Positions 7,827 to 14,922 of a stretch of 22,857 bases of DNA are shown here, one piece after another. The position numbers and the translations under genes are program-made. Within the stretch, counting starts at the first letter, position 1, and the number at the start of each line of letters is the position of its first letter. The DNA comes from Desulfobacteraceae bacterium (GTDB taxonomy: Bacteria > Desulfobacterota > Desulfobacteria > Desulfobacterales > SURF-15), in the NCBI GenBank assembly GCA_003599475.1, contig QZKK01000115.1, positions 1 through 22,857 of the forward strand, given 5' to 3'. Below the pieces are notes generated by a model that searched no databases, was not told the origin of the DNA, and was given only the letters and a program-made list of their open reading frames with translations.

Positions 7827-7887
7827 GAACTGTGCTGGCTTACAGGTTTTCGGCTCGGCATACGTGGAGCGATCAGGGAGAGCGGAA

Positions 7888-8607
7888 ATGGATGTGCTTC
7901 AGAAACAGTCGGAAGAAAAAGCGCGAGACATGGGGGCGCGTCTTTTCGGTGCGGCGGATCTCGGTCCCGCCAGGGATTTCATCACCACCCAGGGGGGAGA
8001 ATTTCTGTCAGATTTTCCCCGTGCAATTTCCATTGGAATTACGCTTCACGATGCCGTTGTCGATCGACTGGCCGATCATAAGGAGATCGCTATCGCCAAG
8101 ACCTACGATTACCTGTACTATACCGTCAACCGATCATTGGATCGGATTGCACTGCGCATCAGCACCCTTTTGGATCAAAACGGTTATAAGACCCTTCTGG
8201 TTCCCGCTTCGGATACCCTGTACAAGGATAAGGCGCTAGGCCTTTTTTCGCATAAGCTCGCCGCCCACCTGTCGGGGTTGGGCTGGATCGGACCGAGTTG
8301 TCTCCTGATCACCCCCAAGGCCGGCCCCCGGGTTCGCTGGGTCACCGTTTTGACCGACGCTCCTTTGGAAACGGGTGCCCCTCTTCGAAACGGGTGCGGC
8401 GCCTGCAGCGCGTGCGTGGATGCATGCCCGCCGAAAGCGTTTACCGGTCGCGTGTTTCATCCGGAGGAGCCGCGGGACATGCGCTTCGATGTGAAGAAAT
8501 GCATGGACTATCGGAACTGGCTTGAAAATAAAGTGACCGGGGTGAGAGTGTGCGGGATGTGTATTCGATCCTGCCCCATCGGACAATCCGGCACAGCCAA
8601 ACAATAA
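7888..8607 (+). CDS. QueG-like protein with double [4Fe-4S] cluster domain
   Basis: 239 residues from the ATG at 7888, preceded by GGGAG nine bases upstream; the open frame to 7714 has no family-like sequence. The N-terminal part (about 1-150), with FPRAISIGITLHDAVVD, KTYDYLYYTVNRSLD, and KALGLFSHKLAAHLSGLGWIG, matches the cobalamin-binding-type domain of epoxyqueuosine reductase relatives. The C-terminal part has CGACSACVDACP and, after a lone Cys (KKCMDY), CGMCIRSCP, giving ligands for two ferredoxin-like clusters. Many anaerobes carry several such paralogues not involved in queuosine; some are associated with reductive corrinoid activation. This copy is shorter than true QueG (about 350-380) and lacks its C-terminal HEAT-like region, so the queG name is not used. 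Divergent to the URO-D-family gene, which could be a functional link. Confidence 0.87.
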   Translation: MDVLQKQSEEKARDMGARLFGAADLGPARDFITTQGGEFLSDFPRAISIGITLHDAVVDRLADHKEIAIAKTYDYLYYTVNRSLDRIALRISTLLDQNGYKTLLVPASDTLYKDKALGLFSHKLAAHLSGLGWIGPSCLLITPKAGPRVRWVTVLTDAPLETGAPLRNGCGACSACVDACPPKAFTGRVFHPEEPRDMRFDVKKCMDYRNWLENKVTGVRVCGMCIRSCPIGQSGTAKQ

Positions 8608-8657
8608 GAATCTTTTCCCCGGTAACGAATTTGGGTGCGGGGTCCGGCACTCGACGT

Positions 8658-8686
8658 TTGAATTTTTTTGCGAAGTCGGTTATAGT
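8658..8686 (+). promoter_or_regulatory. Sigma-70-type promoter of the hybrid kinase
   Basis: TTGAAT (8658-8663) and TATAGT (8681-8686) are separated by exactly 17 bases. A start near 8693 would leave a leader of about 55 bases that is very A/T rich (a run of A at 8721-8728). Confidence 0.5.
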
Positions 8687-8748
8687 GACCATTATCAATT
8701 CTCTTTACACCTTATTTTTCAAAAAAAATTATATCGATTCTTCATGGT

Positions 8749-11700
8749 ATGAATGAAAGACGGAGGAAATTTCCTCTAAAGAATTCCGTTTTTGGATTCT
8801 TTTCAACGATTCGGAGAAGACTGGCCCTGCTGCTTCTTGCGATTCTCGTCCCCATCCTGATCGTCCAGGTGATCATCTATCGAGACCGGCTCGAGACGCA
8901 TCGACGTGTGCAGCTGAATGCGAATCTGGAGATGGCCAGGACTGTGGCGGAGACCTTCCATCTGCTGGTTGATGCCATCCTCAACCAGGAGCTGGCGATC
9001 GGTCTGGCGCTGAGCTCTTTGGATTCACTCGCGTCCGAGGACATCTATTGGCTGCTCAAGAGAACCCAAGCGACTTATCCGTTTTTGCTCAATTTATCCT
9101 GGATCAGCCCCGCAGGCAGGATAATCGTTTCAAGCGACACTCTGGCTGCGGGAATCGATGTTTCCGATCGGGCTTTTTTCCGTGAAATCGCATCCGGACG
9201 CGACTGGTCGGTAAGCGATCTGAGCATCTCCGAACAGACCAGTTTTCCGATATTCACGATCAGCCGAGCGATTCGAGGCCCCAAGGAAACCCTTTCGGGT
9301 GTTGTGGTTTTCACCGTGCTGGCAGGCAATCTCGAGACGGTTTTTTCCATCGAGCGGCTCGGGGGAGGCTCGATCATTATCGTCGACGGCAGAGGACGCG
9401 TCGTAATCCGCAATCCGGAGGTGTATTGGACCTGGGACCGCCGAGACCTTCTCAACCGGATTCCTTCAGTAAAAGAAGCACTGGCAGGAAACGAGATTAC
9501 GGGAACGACTCTTGACGATGAGAACCGAAAGAAGCTTATTTTCGCTTTCGCTCCGATCCGATCGTTCGGATGGGCGGTGGGAGTGAGCCGATTGGAGGAT
9601 CAGGCGCTTGCTCCTGTATTTGCTCAGTTGGGACGCCATGCGCTGCTTTTCTCAATCGTTGTTTTCGTTTCCGTGCTGGCGTTTGTTCGAATCGCCAATT
9701 CCATTTCGAATCCGCTGAAGCGTCTGCAAAGCCGTGCGTTGGACCTGGGTAAAGGGGAATTGAACGCCTCTATGGTTGTCGAAGGATCCAGTGAGCTTCT
9801 CAACCTTGCCCATGCCCTGGATTTCATGTCGCATGAGCTCAATTTGAAAATAGAAGCCCTCGCGGAATCGGAAGGACGCTACCGAATCATGGGGGAGATT
9901 CTTTCCTACGGCGTCTGGCTTGCCGACAAAGAAGGCCGCGCTGAATATGTAAGCCCATCCTTTCTCGAACTGCTCGATATGAGCCTGGAGGAGCAAAGCG
10001 GTTTTGGATGGACCAAACGACTGGTCACGGAGGATGTCGGGCCGATGATGCGAAAGTGGCTGCATTGTATTCAGACCGGAGCGCCCTGGGACCACGAGCA
10101 CAGGATTTTCGATCGTCATGGAAAGATCCATACCATTCTCAGCCGCGGTCTACCGGTAAGGGACAAGAATGGAAGGATAAAAAACTGGGCCGGCATCAAC
10201 CTGGATATCACCGATCGCAAGCGGTCGGAAGAGGAGCTTCGAAAAACCAAAGAAGAACTCGAATCGAGGGTAATGGAACGTACCGCCGATCTTGAGAAGC
10301 AAAAAGAGCTTCTGCAGAAGATCGTGGACAACATCCCGGTGATGATTTCCTTCTATAATGCCGAGGATATTCTCTTTTTCAATCGGACAGCCCGTGAAAC
10401 AATCGGAATTGGCGGCCCGGAAATAAAGAATGCAAGCATCATGGAAAGATGCTTCCCGGATCCTCTGTACCGGAAAGAGGTGATCGAATTCATGATGGAG
10501 GCGCCTGCACGATGGAAAGAGATCCGGATGATTGTCAAGGATGGAAGGGAAATCGAGACCTCTTGGTTTAATATCCGCCTCGCAGACGGCTCTTATGTCG
10601 GTATCGGAATCGATGTCACGGCGCAAAAGGCTGCGGAAAGAAAAATGCGGCGCTATGTGAAAGAGCTTGAGCGCAGCAACAAGCTGCTGGCCAAGTTGTC
10701 CTCGGAGCTGACGCTTTCAGAGCAGCGGGAACGGAGGCGGCTGGCCGAAATCTTACATGACCATCTGCAGCAGCTTCTCGTTGCAGCCAAAATCAACTGC
10801 GAAGTTTTATCCGGCCACATCGGGGCGGAACAGAAGCAGACTGCCGAAAATATCCTGAACCTCATCACCCAATCGATCCAGGCGTCGCGATCCTTGACAG
10901 CCGAACTCTCTCCTCCCTTTCTGCAGCGCGGGAGCCTTTCCGCCGCGCTGGAATGGCTTGTCCGGTGGATGCATGAAAACCACGGCCTTGCGGTTAGACT
11001 GCAAACAGCCCCCGGCATGGACCCGGAACGGGAGGACATCACCGTCCTTCTTTTCCAATCCATCCGCGAACTGCTGTTCAATGTGGTGAAACATGCCGGT
11101 GTAAAATCCGCAAGCCTCGATATATCCAGAGATGAAGAAAACAGGCTCCGCATGACGGTAATCGATCAGGGGGAAGGGTTCGATCCCGATACCGTCTGGG
11201 AAAAGACCGAATCCGGCGCCGGATTCGGTCTTTTCAGCATTCGCGAGCGGCTGACGTTGCTCGGTGGAAGTATGCAGGTCAAAAGCGCACCCGGCATGGG
11301 GGCATCTTTCTCGCTGGTTGTTCCGCTTGAATTAGCAAGGAATAAAGGGGAAAAACGGATCGAAAGCAATGTCGCGGGACACCGCATCGTCAAAAAATCC
11401 GGAGACAAGGTCCGGGTCCTTCTTGCAGACGACCACACCATCGTCCGCGGGGGGCTTTCGGCCATGCTCAATTTACATTCCGATATCGAGATCGTCGGCG
11501 AGGCATCGGACGGGGAAACCGCGGTCCGCATGTCCCGCGAGTGGAAGCCGGACGTAATCCTGATGGACATCAACATGCCGGTCATGAACGGCTTGGAAGC
11601 GACCCGGATCATTCATTCGGAATCTCCCCATATCCGGATCATCTGCCTATCGATGTATTGCGAGAATGATCGAGCCGCCGAAATGATGGAAGCCGGGGCA

Positions 11701-11808
11701 TCGGCCTATTGCACGAAAGACGGGGATACCGACGTTCTCCTGTCTGCAATTCGGGGGGCGGCGGAAAGTTCTTCCTGTGAAGAGCCGGCTCAATATCTGC
11801 CGGTATAA
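8749..11808 (+). CDS. Hybrid sensor histidine kinase (NarX/HisKA_3 class) with C-terminal receiver
   Basis: 1019 residues. A first membrane helix (about 24-46) is followed by a periplasmic dCache-like sensor domain with motifs SSDTLAAGIDVSDRAFF and SVSDLSISEQTSFPIF, a second helix (about 298-317), HAMP (318-370), PAS (about 378-497), a coiled coil, and a second PAS (about 515-630). The HisKA_3 dimerisation domain carries His670 in AEILHDHLQQ. The ATPase domain has the N box RELLFNVVKHAG and glycine boxes DQGEGFD and GAGFGLFSIRERL. The receiver domain (about 888-1008) has Asp894/Asp895, acceptor Asp940 (ILMDINMP) and Lys990. No output domain follows. The chosen ATG lacks a ribosome site; GGAGG occurs only inside codons 5-6. 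The 3' end overlaps smpB by 19 bases on the opposite strand. The ligand is unknown. Confidence 0.93.
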   Translation: MNERRRKFPLKNSVFGFFSTIRRRLALLLLAILVPILIVQVIIYRDRLETHRRVQLNANLEMARTVAETFHLLVDAILNQELAIGLALSSLDSLASEDIYWLLKRTQATYPFLLNLSWISPAGRIIVSSDTLAAGIDVSDRAFFREIASGRDWSVSDLSISEQTSFPIFTISRAIRGPKETLSGVVVFTVLAGNLETVFSIERLGGGSIIIVDGRGRVVIRNPEVYWTWDRRDLLNRIPSVKEALAGNEITGTTLDDENRKKLIFAFAPIRSFGWAVGVSRLEDQALAPVFAQLGRHALLFSIVVFVSVLAFVRIANSISNPLKRLQSRALDLGKGELNASMVVEGSSELLNLAHALDFMSHELNLKIEALAESEGRYRIMGEILSYGVWLADKEGRAEYVSPSFLELLDMSLEEQSGFGWTKRLVTEDVGPMMRKWLHCIQTGAPWDHEHRIFDRHGKIHTILSRGLPVRDKNGRIKNWAGINLDITDRKRSEEELRKTKEELESRVMERTADLEKQKELLQKIVDNIPVMISFYNAEDILFFNRTARETIGIGGPEIKNASIMERCFPDPLYRKEVIEFMMEAPARWKEIRMIVKDGREIETSWFNIRLADGSYVGIGIDVTAQKAAERKMRRYVKELERSNKLLAKLSSELTLSEQRERRRLAEILHDHLQQLLVAAKINCEVLSGHIGAEQKQTAENILNLITQSIQASRSLTAELSPPFLQRGSLSAALEWLVRWMHENHGLAVRLQTAPGMDPEREDITVLLFQSIRELLFNVVKHAGVKSASLDISRDEENRLRMTVIDQGEGFDPDTVWEKTESGAGFGLFSIRERLTLLGGSMQVKSAPGMGASFSLVVPLELARNKGEKRIESNVAGHRIVKKSGDKVRVLLADDHTIVRGGLSAMLNLHSDIEIVGEASDGETAVRMSREWKPDVILMDINMPVMNGLEATRIIHSESPHIRIICLSMYCENDRAAEMMEAGASAYCTKDGDTDVLLSAIRGAAESSSCEEPAQYLPV
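8763..8776. promoter_or_regulatory. 14-bp perfect palindrome at the start of the kinase gene
   Basis: GAGGAAATTTCCTC is a perfect palindrome located 14 bases after the annotated ATG, and about 70 bases past the predicted transcription start. It may bind a symmetric regulator or simply be coding coincidence (codons for Arg-Lys-Phe-Pro). Confidence 0.3.
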
Positions 11809-12263
11809 TCTTTTCGGGTTCGCTCCATCATCCGCTGTTCATCCCGGCGACGGATGGCTTCCCGCTTGTCGTATTTCCGTTTTCCCGTCGCCAGGGCCAG
11901 CGACATCTTGGCTTTGCCGTTTTTGAAATAGAGTTTCAACGGAATCAGCGTATACCCTTTTTCGTTTACTTTTCCGTAGAGTCGTTTGATCTCCTGCTTG
12001 TGGAGCAGAAGCTTCCGGGGACGAAGGGGATCATGATTGTCATAGCTGGCAAAGGGGTACGGACTGATGTGCATCTGATAGACGAAAATTTCGCCGCGGT
12101 CGATTTTTGCGTAGGAATCCTGAAGATTGGCCCGGCCGTTTCTCAGCGATTTCACTTCGGTCCCTTTGAGCACCATACCGGCTTCGAACCGGTCCTCGAT
12201 CTCGAAATCGAACCGCGCCTTACGGTTTTCCGCAACGACTCTGTTCTGTTTGCCTTCCGCCAT
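11790..12263 (-). CDS. smpB: SsrA-binding protein SmpB
   Basis: 157 residues from the ATG at 12263, the usual length for SmpB. It carries the family landmarks in order: NRKARFDFEIEDRFEAGMVLKGTEVKSLR, NLQDSYAKI, PYPFASYDNHDPLRPRKLLLHKQEI, KGYTLIPLKLYFKNGKAK, and the basic tail KRKYDKREAIRRRDEQR. It binds tmRNA (ssrA) and delivers it with alanyl-charge to stalled ribosomes for trans-translation. No ssrA gene is visible in the window. The ribosome site is weak (GGTAAAAAA). The stop (TGA, 11790-11792) lies inside the 3' end of the kinase gene, a 19-base tail-to-tail overlap. A MITE-like element lies 38 bases upstream of the start. Confidence 0.97.
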   Translation of the reverse strand: MAEGKQNRVVAENRKARFDFEIEDRFEAGMVLKGTEVKSLRNGRANLQDSYAKIDRGEIFVYQMHISPYPFASYDNHDPLRPRKLLLHKQEIKRLYGKVNEKGYTLIPLKLYFKNGKAKMSLALATGKRKYDKREAIRRRDEQRMMERTRKDYTGRY

Positions 12264-12300
12264 TTTTTTACCGGCACCCGCTATTCTAAGATTCAATCTT

Positions 12301-12433
12301 GATGAACTCGTAAAAAGTCCTAAAAGCCGTCACTCCGGCGAAAGCCGGAGTCCAGAAGCTATTGAAAATACTAGATTCCGGCTTTCGCCGGAATGACGGC
12401 ATAAGCAAATTCTCGACTTTTTACGAGATCGTC
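12301..12433. mobile_element. MITE-like inverted-repeat element upstream of smpB
   Basis: Terminal arms CTCGTAAAAAGTC (12307-12319) and GACTTTTTACGAG (12415-12427) are perfect inverses of each other and extend to about 19 bp with two mismatches (GATGAA / GACGAT flanks). Nested inside are two inverted blocks, CCGTCACTCCGGCGAAAGC with following CGGAGTCCAG (12327-12355) and its near-complement around ATTCCGGCTTTCGCCGGAA (12374-12393). Each inner block is itself a hairpin (TCCGGC-GAAA-GCCGGA type). It has no ORF. The CCGGCGAAAGCCGG core is familiar from dispersed proteobacterial repeats. It lies between ptsI and smpB (both on the minus strand) and could end ptsI transcription or affect smpB. Confidence 0.75.
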
Positions 12434-12445
12434 ATTCTTTCTTCA

Positions 12446-12481
12446 CTTTAAGGCTTTGAGCTTTCAGCTTCGATCTTTGAG
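12446..12481 (+). repeat. Heptad repeat array (CTTTGAG / AGCTTTG)
   Basis: Reads CTTTAAGG (8), CTTTGAG, CTTTCAG, CTTCGAT, CTTTGAG in register. It ends three bases from the ptsI stop codon (12485-12487, minus strand), so it sits immediately downstream of ptsI, between it and the MITE-like element. Confidence 0.75.
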
Positions 12482-12484
12482 CCC

Positions 12485-14254
12485 CTATGCCGCGTACAGC
12501 TTGTCTGAAAACATGGAGCCGTAAGCCTCCTGAAGCATGTCGGCCACAGCCTTGGCACTCGTCTGTTTGAGCACATCTCCGATCAGTTGCCGGGTATCGG
12601 AAAAACGGAGCGATCGGATGATGTTTTTAACCAGAGGAACCGACTGGGGGTTCATGCTCAACTCATTGAAACCCAGGCCGAGCAGAATCGGAATATGGAA
12701 CGGATCTCCGGCCATCTCCCCGCACATCGCCACCCGAATCCCCTTGTCCCTGCCCACATCGGCGATCTGCTTCAACATCCGAAGGACCGCAGGGTGGAGG
12801 GGACGATACAGATGGGCGACCTCCTTGTTGCCTCTATCGATCGCCAGTGCATACTGGATCAGATCGTTGGTGCCGATGCTGAAAAAGTCCACCATTCCGG
12901 CCATTACATCGGCCATGATCACTGCCGAGGGGACTTCGATCAGGATGCCGATTTCAATATCCCTCTTGTATGCGAGACCTTCCTTCTCCAATGAAGCGGC
13001 GGCCTCATCCACCAGTTCCTTTGCCGCCGCAACCTCGTCGCAATCCGAAATCATCGGAAACATCATCCGGACCTTTCCGTAGGCGGCAGCTCTCAGGATC
13101 GCCCTGAGCTGGGTTCTGAATACATCGGGGCGTTTCAGGCAGTAGCGGATGGCGCGCAGCCCGAGTGCGGGATTTTCCTCGTGGTTGCCGTTTCCGAATG
13201 CCAGCGCCTTATCCCCGTTGATGTCCAGGGTGCGGATGGTCACCGGTTTCGGCGCCATCACCTCGACGACATCCCTGTACTTATCGAACAGCTCGGCCTC
13301 GCTCGGGAAATCGGAGCGATTCAGGTACTGGAATTCGGTTCTGTAGAGCCCGATGCCGTCACCGCCGTGATCGATCACCGAGACCACCTCCTCGGGAAGC
13401 TCGATGTTTCCCATGACCACAAGGCGGACGCCGTCAACGGTTTCTGCGGGCAGATAGCTGTACCGGGTCATGGCGGCATGATAGGCTTCGTACTGGCCTT
13501 TGCGCTCTTCGTACTCGATCAGCGTTTTTTCGGAGGGGTGAACGATGACGATTCCGGCACTCCCGTCCACGATGATGAGATCGTCATTTTTTACGGCTTG
13601 AGTGACATGCCCGAGACCCATCACGACGGGAATGGCCAGCGTCCTTGCGATGATTCCCGTATGCGAGGTCTTTCCGCCTCTGTCCGTGATGAAGCCCATG
13701 ATCCGGCGCACTTGGATCTGGCTGGTTTCCGCAGGAGAGAGATCATGGGCCACCAGCACAACCCGATCATTGATCTCCGAGATGTTTACGGATTCAGCCC
13801 CGGTAAGGGTTCGGATGATGCGTTCGGATACCTGGTCGATGTCTTCTGAACGCGCCTTGATGTAAGGGTCGGAGATATCCTGAAACGTGCTTTTGATCCT
13901 GAGAACGACTTGTTTGAGCGCCCACTCCGCGTTTACCCGCTCGCTTTTGATGGTTTCGATGGTTTGTCCATAGAGCATTTTGTCTTTCAACAAAACCAGA
14001 TGCGTCTCCAGAATATAGGCATGCTCGCGGAAAGCTTCCGGCGTGTTCAAAATGATTGAATGCAGCTCGTCGGTCACCTCCTTGACCGCCAGCTTGAAGC
14101 GTGTGATCTCGGCATCCAGATCACCCGGTTCGATAATGTACTGCTGGACGACTTCCCTTACTCCATTGTCGACGAGATACGCCTTTCCGATGCATACTCC
14201 GGGTGAAGCACCGATTCCCTTAAAAATTGTTTCTTTCGGCATCTTTTCCGACAT
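12485..14254 (-). CDS. ptsI: PTS enzyme I (phosphoenolpyruvate-protein phosphotransferase)
   Basis: 589 residues, slightly longer than the usual about 575. The N-terminal HPr-binding and phospho-histidine domain has GGKTSHTGIIAR with active-site His198. The C-terminal PEP-binding barrel has RTEFQYLNR, RTLDINGDK, EVPSAVIMAD, FFSIGTNDLIQY and the acid/base cysteine in AMCGEMAGDP. It moves phosphate from PEP to HPr in the cytoplasm. The ATG follows the HPr stop directly (TAGATG), with GGAGA at the end of the HPr gene as ribosome site, so the two are translationally coupled. No sugar-specific EII is encoded nearby, so a regulatory role or partners elsewhere are likely. A heptad array begins three bases after the stop. 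Confidence 0.96.
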   Translation of the reverse strand: MSEKMPKETIFKGIGASPGVCIGKAYLVDNGVREVVQQYIIEPGDLDAEITRFKLAVKEVTDELHSIILNTPEAFREHAYILETHLVLLKDKMLYGQTIETIKSERVNAEWALKQVVLRIKSTFQDISDPYIKARSEDIDQVSERIIRTLTGAESVNISEINDRVVLVAHDLSPAETSQIQVRRIMGFITDRGGKTSHTGIIARTLAIPVVMGLGHVTQAVKNDDLIIVDGSAGIVIVHPSEKTLIEYEERKGQYEAYHAAMTRYSYLPAETVDGVRLVVMGNIELPEEVVSVIDHGGDGIGLYRTEFQYLNRSDFPSEAELFDKYRDVVEVMAPKPVTIRTLDINGDKALAFGNGNHEENPALGLRAIRYCLKRPDVFRTQLRAILRAAAYGKVRMMFPMISDCDEVAAAKELVDEAAASLEKEGLAYKRDIEIGILIEVPSAVIMADVMAGMVDFFSIGTNDLIQYALAIDRGNKEVAHLYRPLHPAVLRMLKQIADVGRDKGIRVAMCGEMAGDPFHIPILLGLGFNELSMNPQSVPLVKNIIRSLRFSDTRQLIGDVLKQTSAKAVADMLQEAYGSMFSDKLYAA

Positions 14255-14530
14255 CTACGAAGCTTCTCCGAAACCGCCTGCGATCATCTTTTCGATCCGT
14301 TCAAGTATTTCCAGGTCTTTTGGATCCTCGATTTCGATTGAAACCGTCGAATCCTTCGCGCATTCAAGAGTCAAGATATCGAGAAGGCTGGATGCATCGA
14401 CAGCCAGCCCGTCTTTTATCATCCGTACACCGGCCGAAGCATTCTGTGCCGCCTTCGAAATCATACCTGCTGCCCTTGCGTGGACACCCAGATCGTTTAC
14501 GATTCTCACCTGCTTTGAAATGAAAGCCAT
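14255..14530 (-). CDS. ptsH: HPr-family phosphocarrier protein
   Basis: 91 residues. The active-site loop is NDLGVHARAAG with phospho-acceptor His17. The regulatory-serine region is GLAVDASSLLDILTLEC; Ser47 or Ser48 takes the place of Ser46 of classical HPr, so HPr-kinase control is possible. The acidic C-terminal helix (DLEILERIEKMI) is normal. It accepts phosphate from enzyme I, encoded directly downstream. There is no recognisable Shine-Dalgarno sequence before the ATG, and the predicted promoter would start transcription only a few bases upstream, so the mRNA may be leaderless. Confidence 0.95.
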   Translation of the reverse strand: MAFISKQVRIVNDLGVHARAAGMISKAAQNASAGVRMIKDGLAVDASSLLDILTLECAKDSTVSIEIEDPKDLEILERIEKMIAGGFGEAS

Positions 14531-14539
14531 ATCATGACT

Positions 14540-14568
14540 ACTGTATTAAAAATTACCCGAATTGGCAA
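14540..14568 (-). promoter_or_regulatory. Sigma-70-type promoter of ptsH-ptsI
   Basis: On the minus strand TTGCCA (plus-strand 14563-14568) and TACAGT (14540-14545) are separated by exactly 17 bases; they match five and four of six consensus bases. The predicted start lies within a few bases of the ATG at 14530, consistent with the missing ribosome site. Confidence 0.45.
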
Positions 14569-14725
14569 CGTACATATTTCCCGCCGGTGCGTTTTTTTTT
14601 CGCTTTAAAAGATGCCGCAACGATTTTTCCCTGTTTGCAAGGGAGATCGGGCCTGTAAATAAAGAACCTGCAAATAAAAGAATGACTGCAAAGATCATGC
14701 CTTCATCCAACGCCTTAGAATTCAT
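14546..14725 (-). CDS. Possible small membrane protein upstream of ptsH
   Basis: A 59-residue frame from ATG at 14725 ending 15 bases before ptsH. It has one hydrophobic segment, about residues 10-31 (MIFAVILLFAGSLFTGPISLA), then a basic stretch (RHLLKRKK). The hydrophobic part is partly encoded by an imperfect 15/16-base tandem duplication (14652-14682). No ribosome site is seen and no family is recognised. It fills part of the 392-base gap between ptsH and livG. It may be a real small gene in the ptsH unit or a chance frame. Confidence 0.25.
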   Translation of the reverse strand: MNSKALDEGMIFAVILLFAGSLFTGPISLANREKSLRHLLKRKKNAPAGNMYVANSGNF

Positions 14726-14753
14726 TTGACAATTCGCAGCAACAGCTATAAAT
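14726..14753 (+). promoter_or_regulatory. Sigma-70-type promoter of the liv operon
   Basis: A perfect TTGACA (14726-14731) is followed by TATAAAT (14747-14753); spacing is 15 bases to TATAAA or 16 to ATAAAT, a little short. Transcription would start near 14760, giving a leader of about 160 bases that contains the structured region at 14821-14879. Confidence 0.5.
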
Positions 14754-14820
14754 CGGCTGTGGATAGGGGAATTCTTTTCCGCATGCCTTTTCAAACCTTT
14801 ATGAAGTCAAAGTTATGCAG

Positions 14821-14879
14821 TGCAAACGGCTCCACCAAATGGGGGAGGTGGGGTTTATTCGTTTGCAGGCTGGTTTGCA
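14821..14879 (+). promoter_or_regulatory. Structured leader of the liv operon with alternative pairings
   Basis: TGCAAACG (14821-14828) pairs perfectly with CGTTTGCA (14860-14867). Inside this stem CTCCACC (14830-14836) pairs with GGTGGGG (14847-14853, one G-U). A second GTTTGCA (14873-14879) could compete for TGCAAAC. The region ends 43 bases before the livG ATG. It does not match a riboswitch class I know. In DNA the three half-sites could instead be operators. Confidence 0.45.
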
Positions 14880-14922
14880 TTCTCGGAACAAAGGATAAGG
14901 AAACAGGAGAAATACCGAATCG

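Noticed and set aside
8236..8604. Long frame on the strand opposite the QueG-like gene
   Set aside because: It is a shadow of the Fe-S coding region; its cysteine- and alanine-rich translation has no domain and the plus-strand gene is secure.
13181..13849. 222-codon frame opposite ptsI
   Set aside because: The ptsI reading is complete with every active-site motif; the opposite frame has no recognisable domain.
14652..14682. Imperfect 15/16-base tandem duplication (CCTGTAAATAAAGAA / CCTGCAAATAAAAGAA)
   Set aside because: Only two copies, too little to call a repeat family; mentioned with the doubtful small ORF it falls in.
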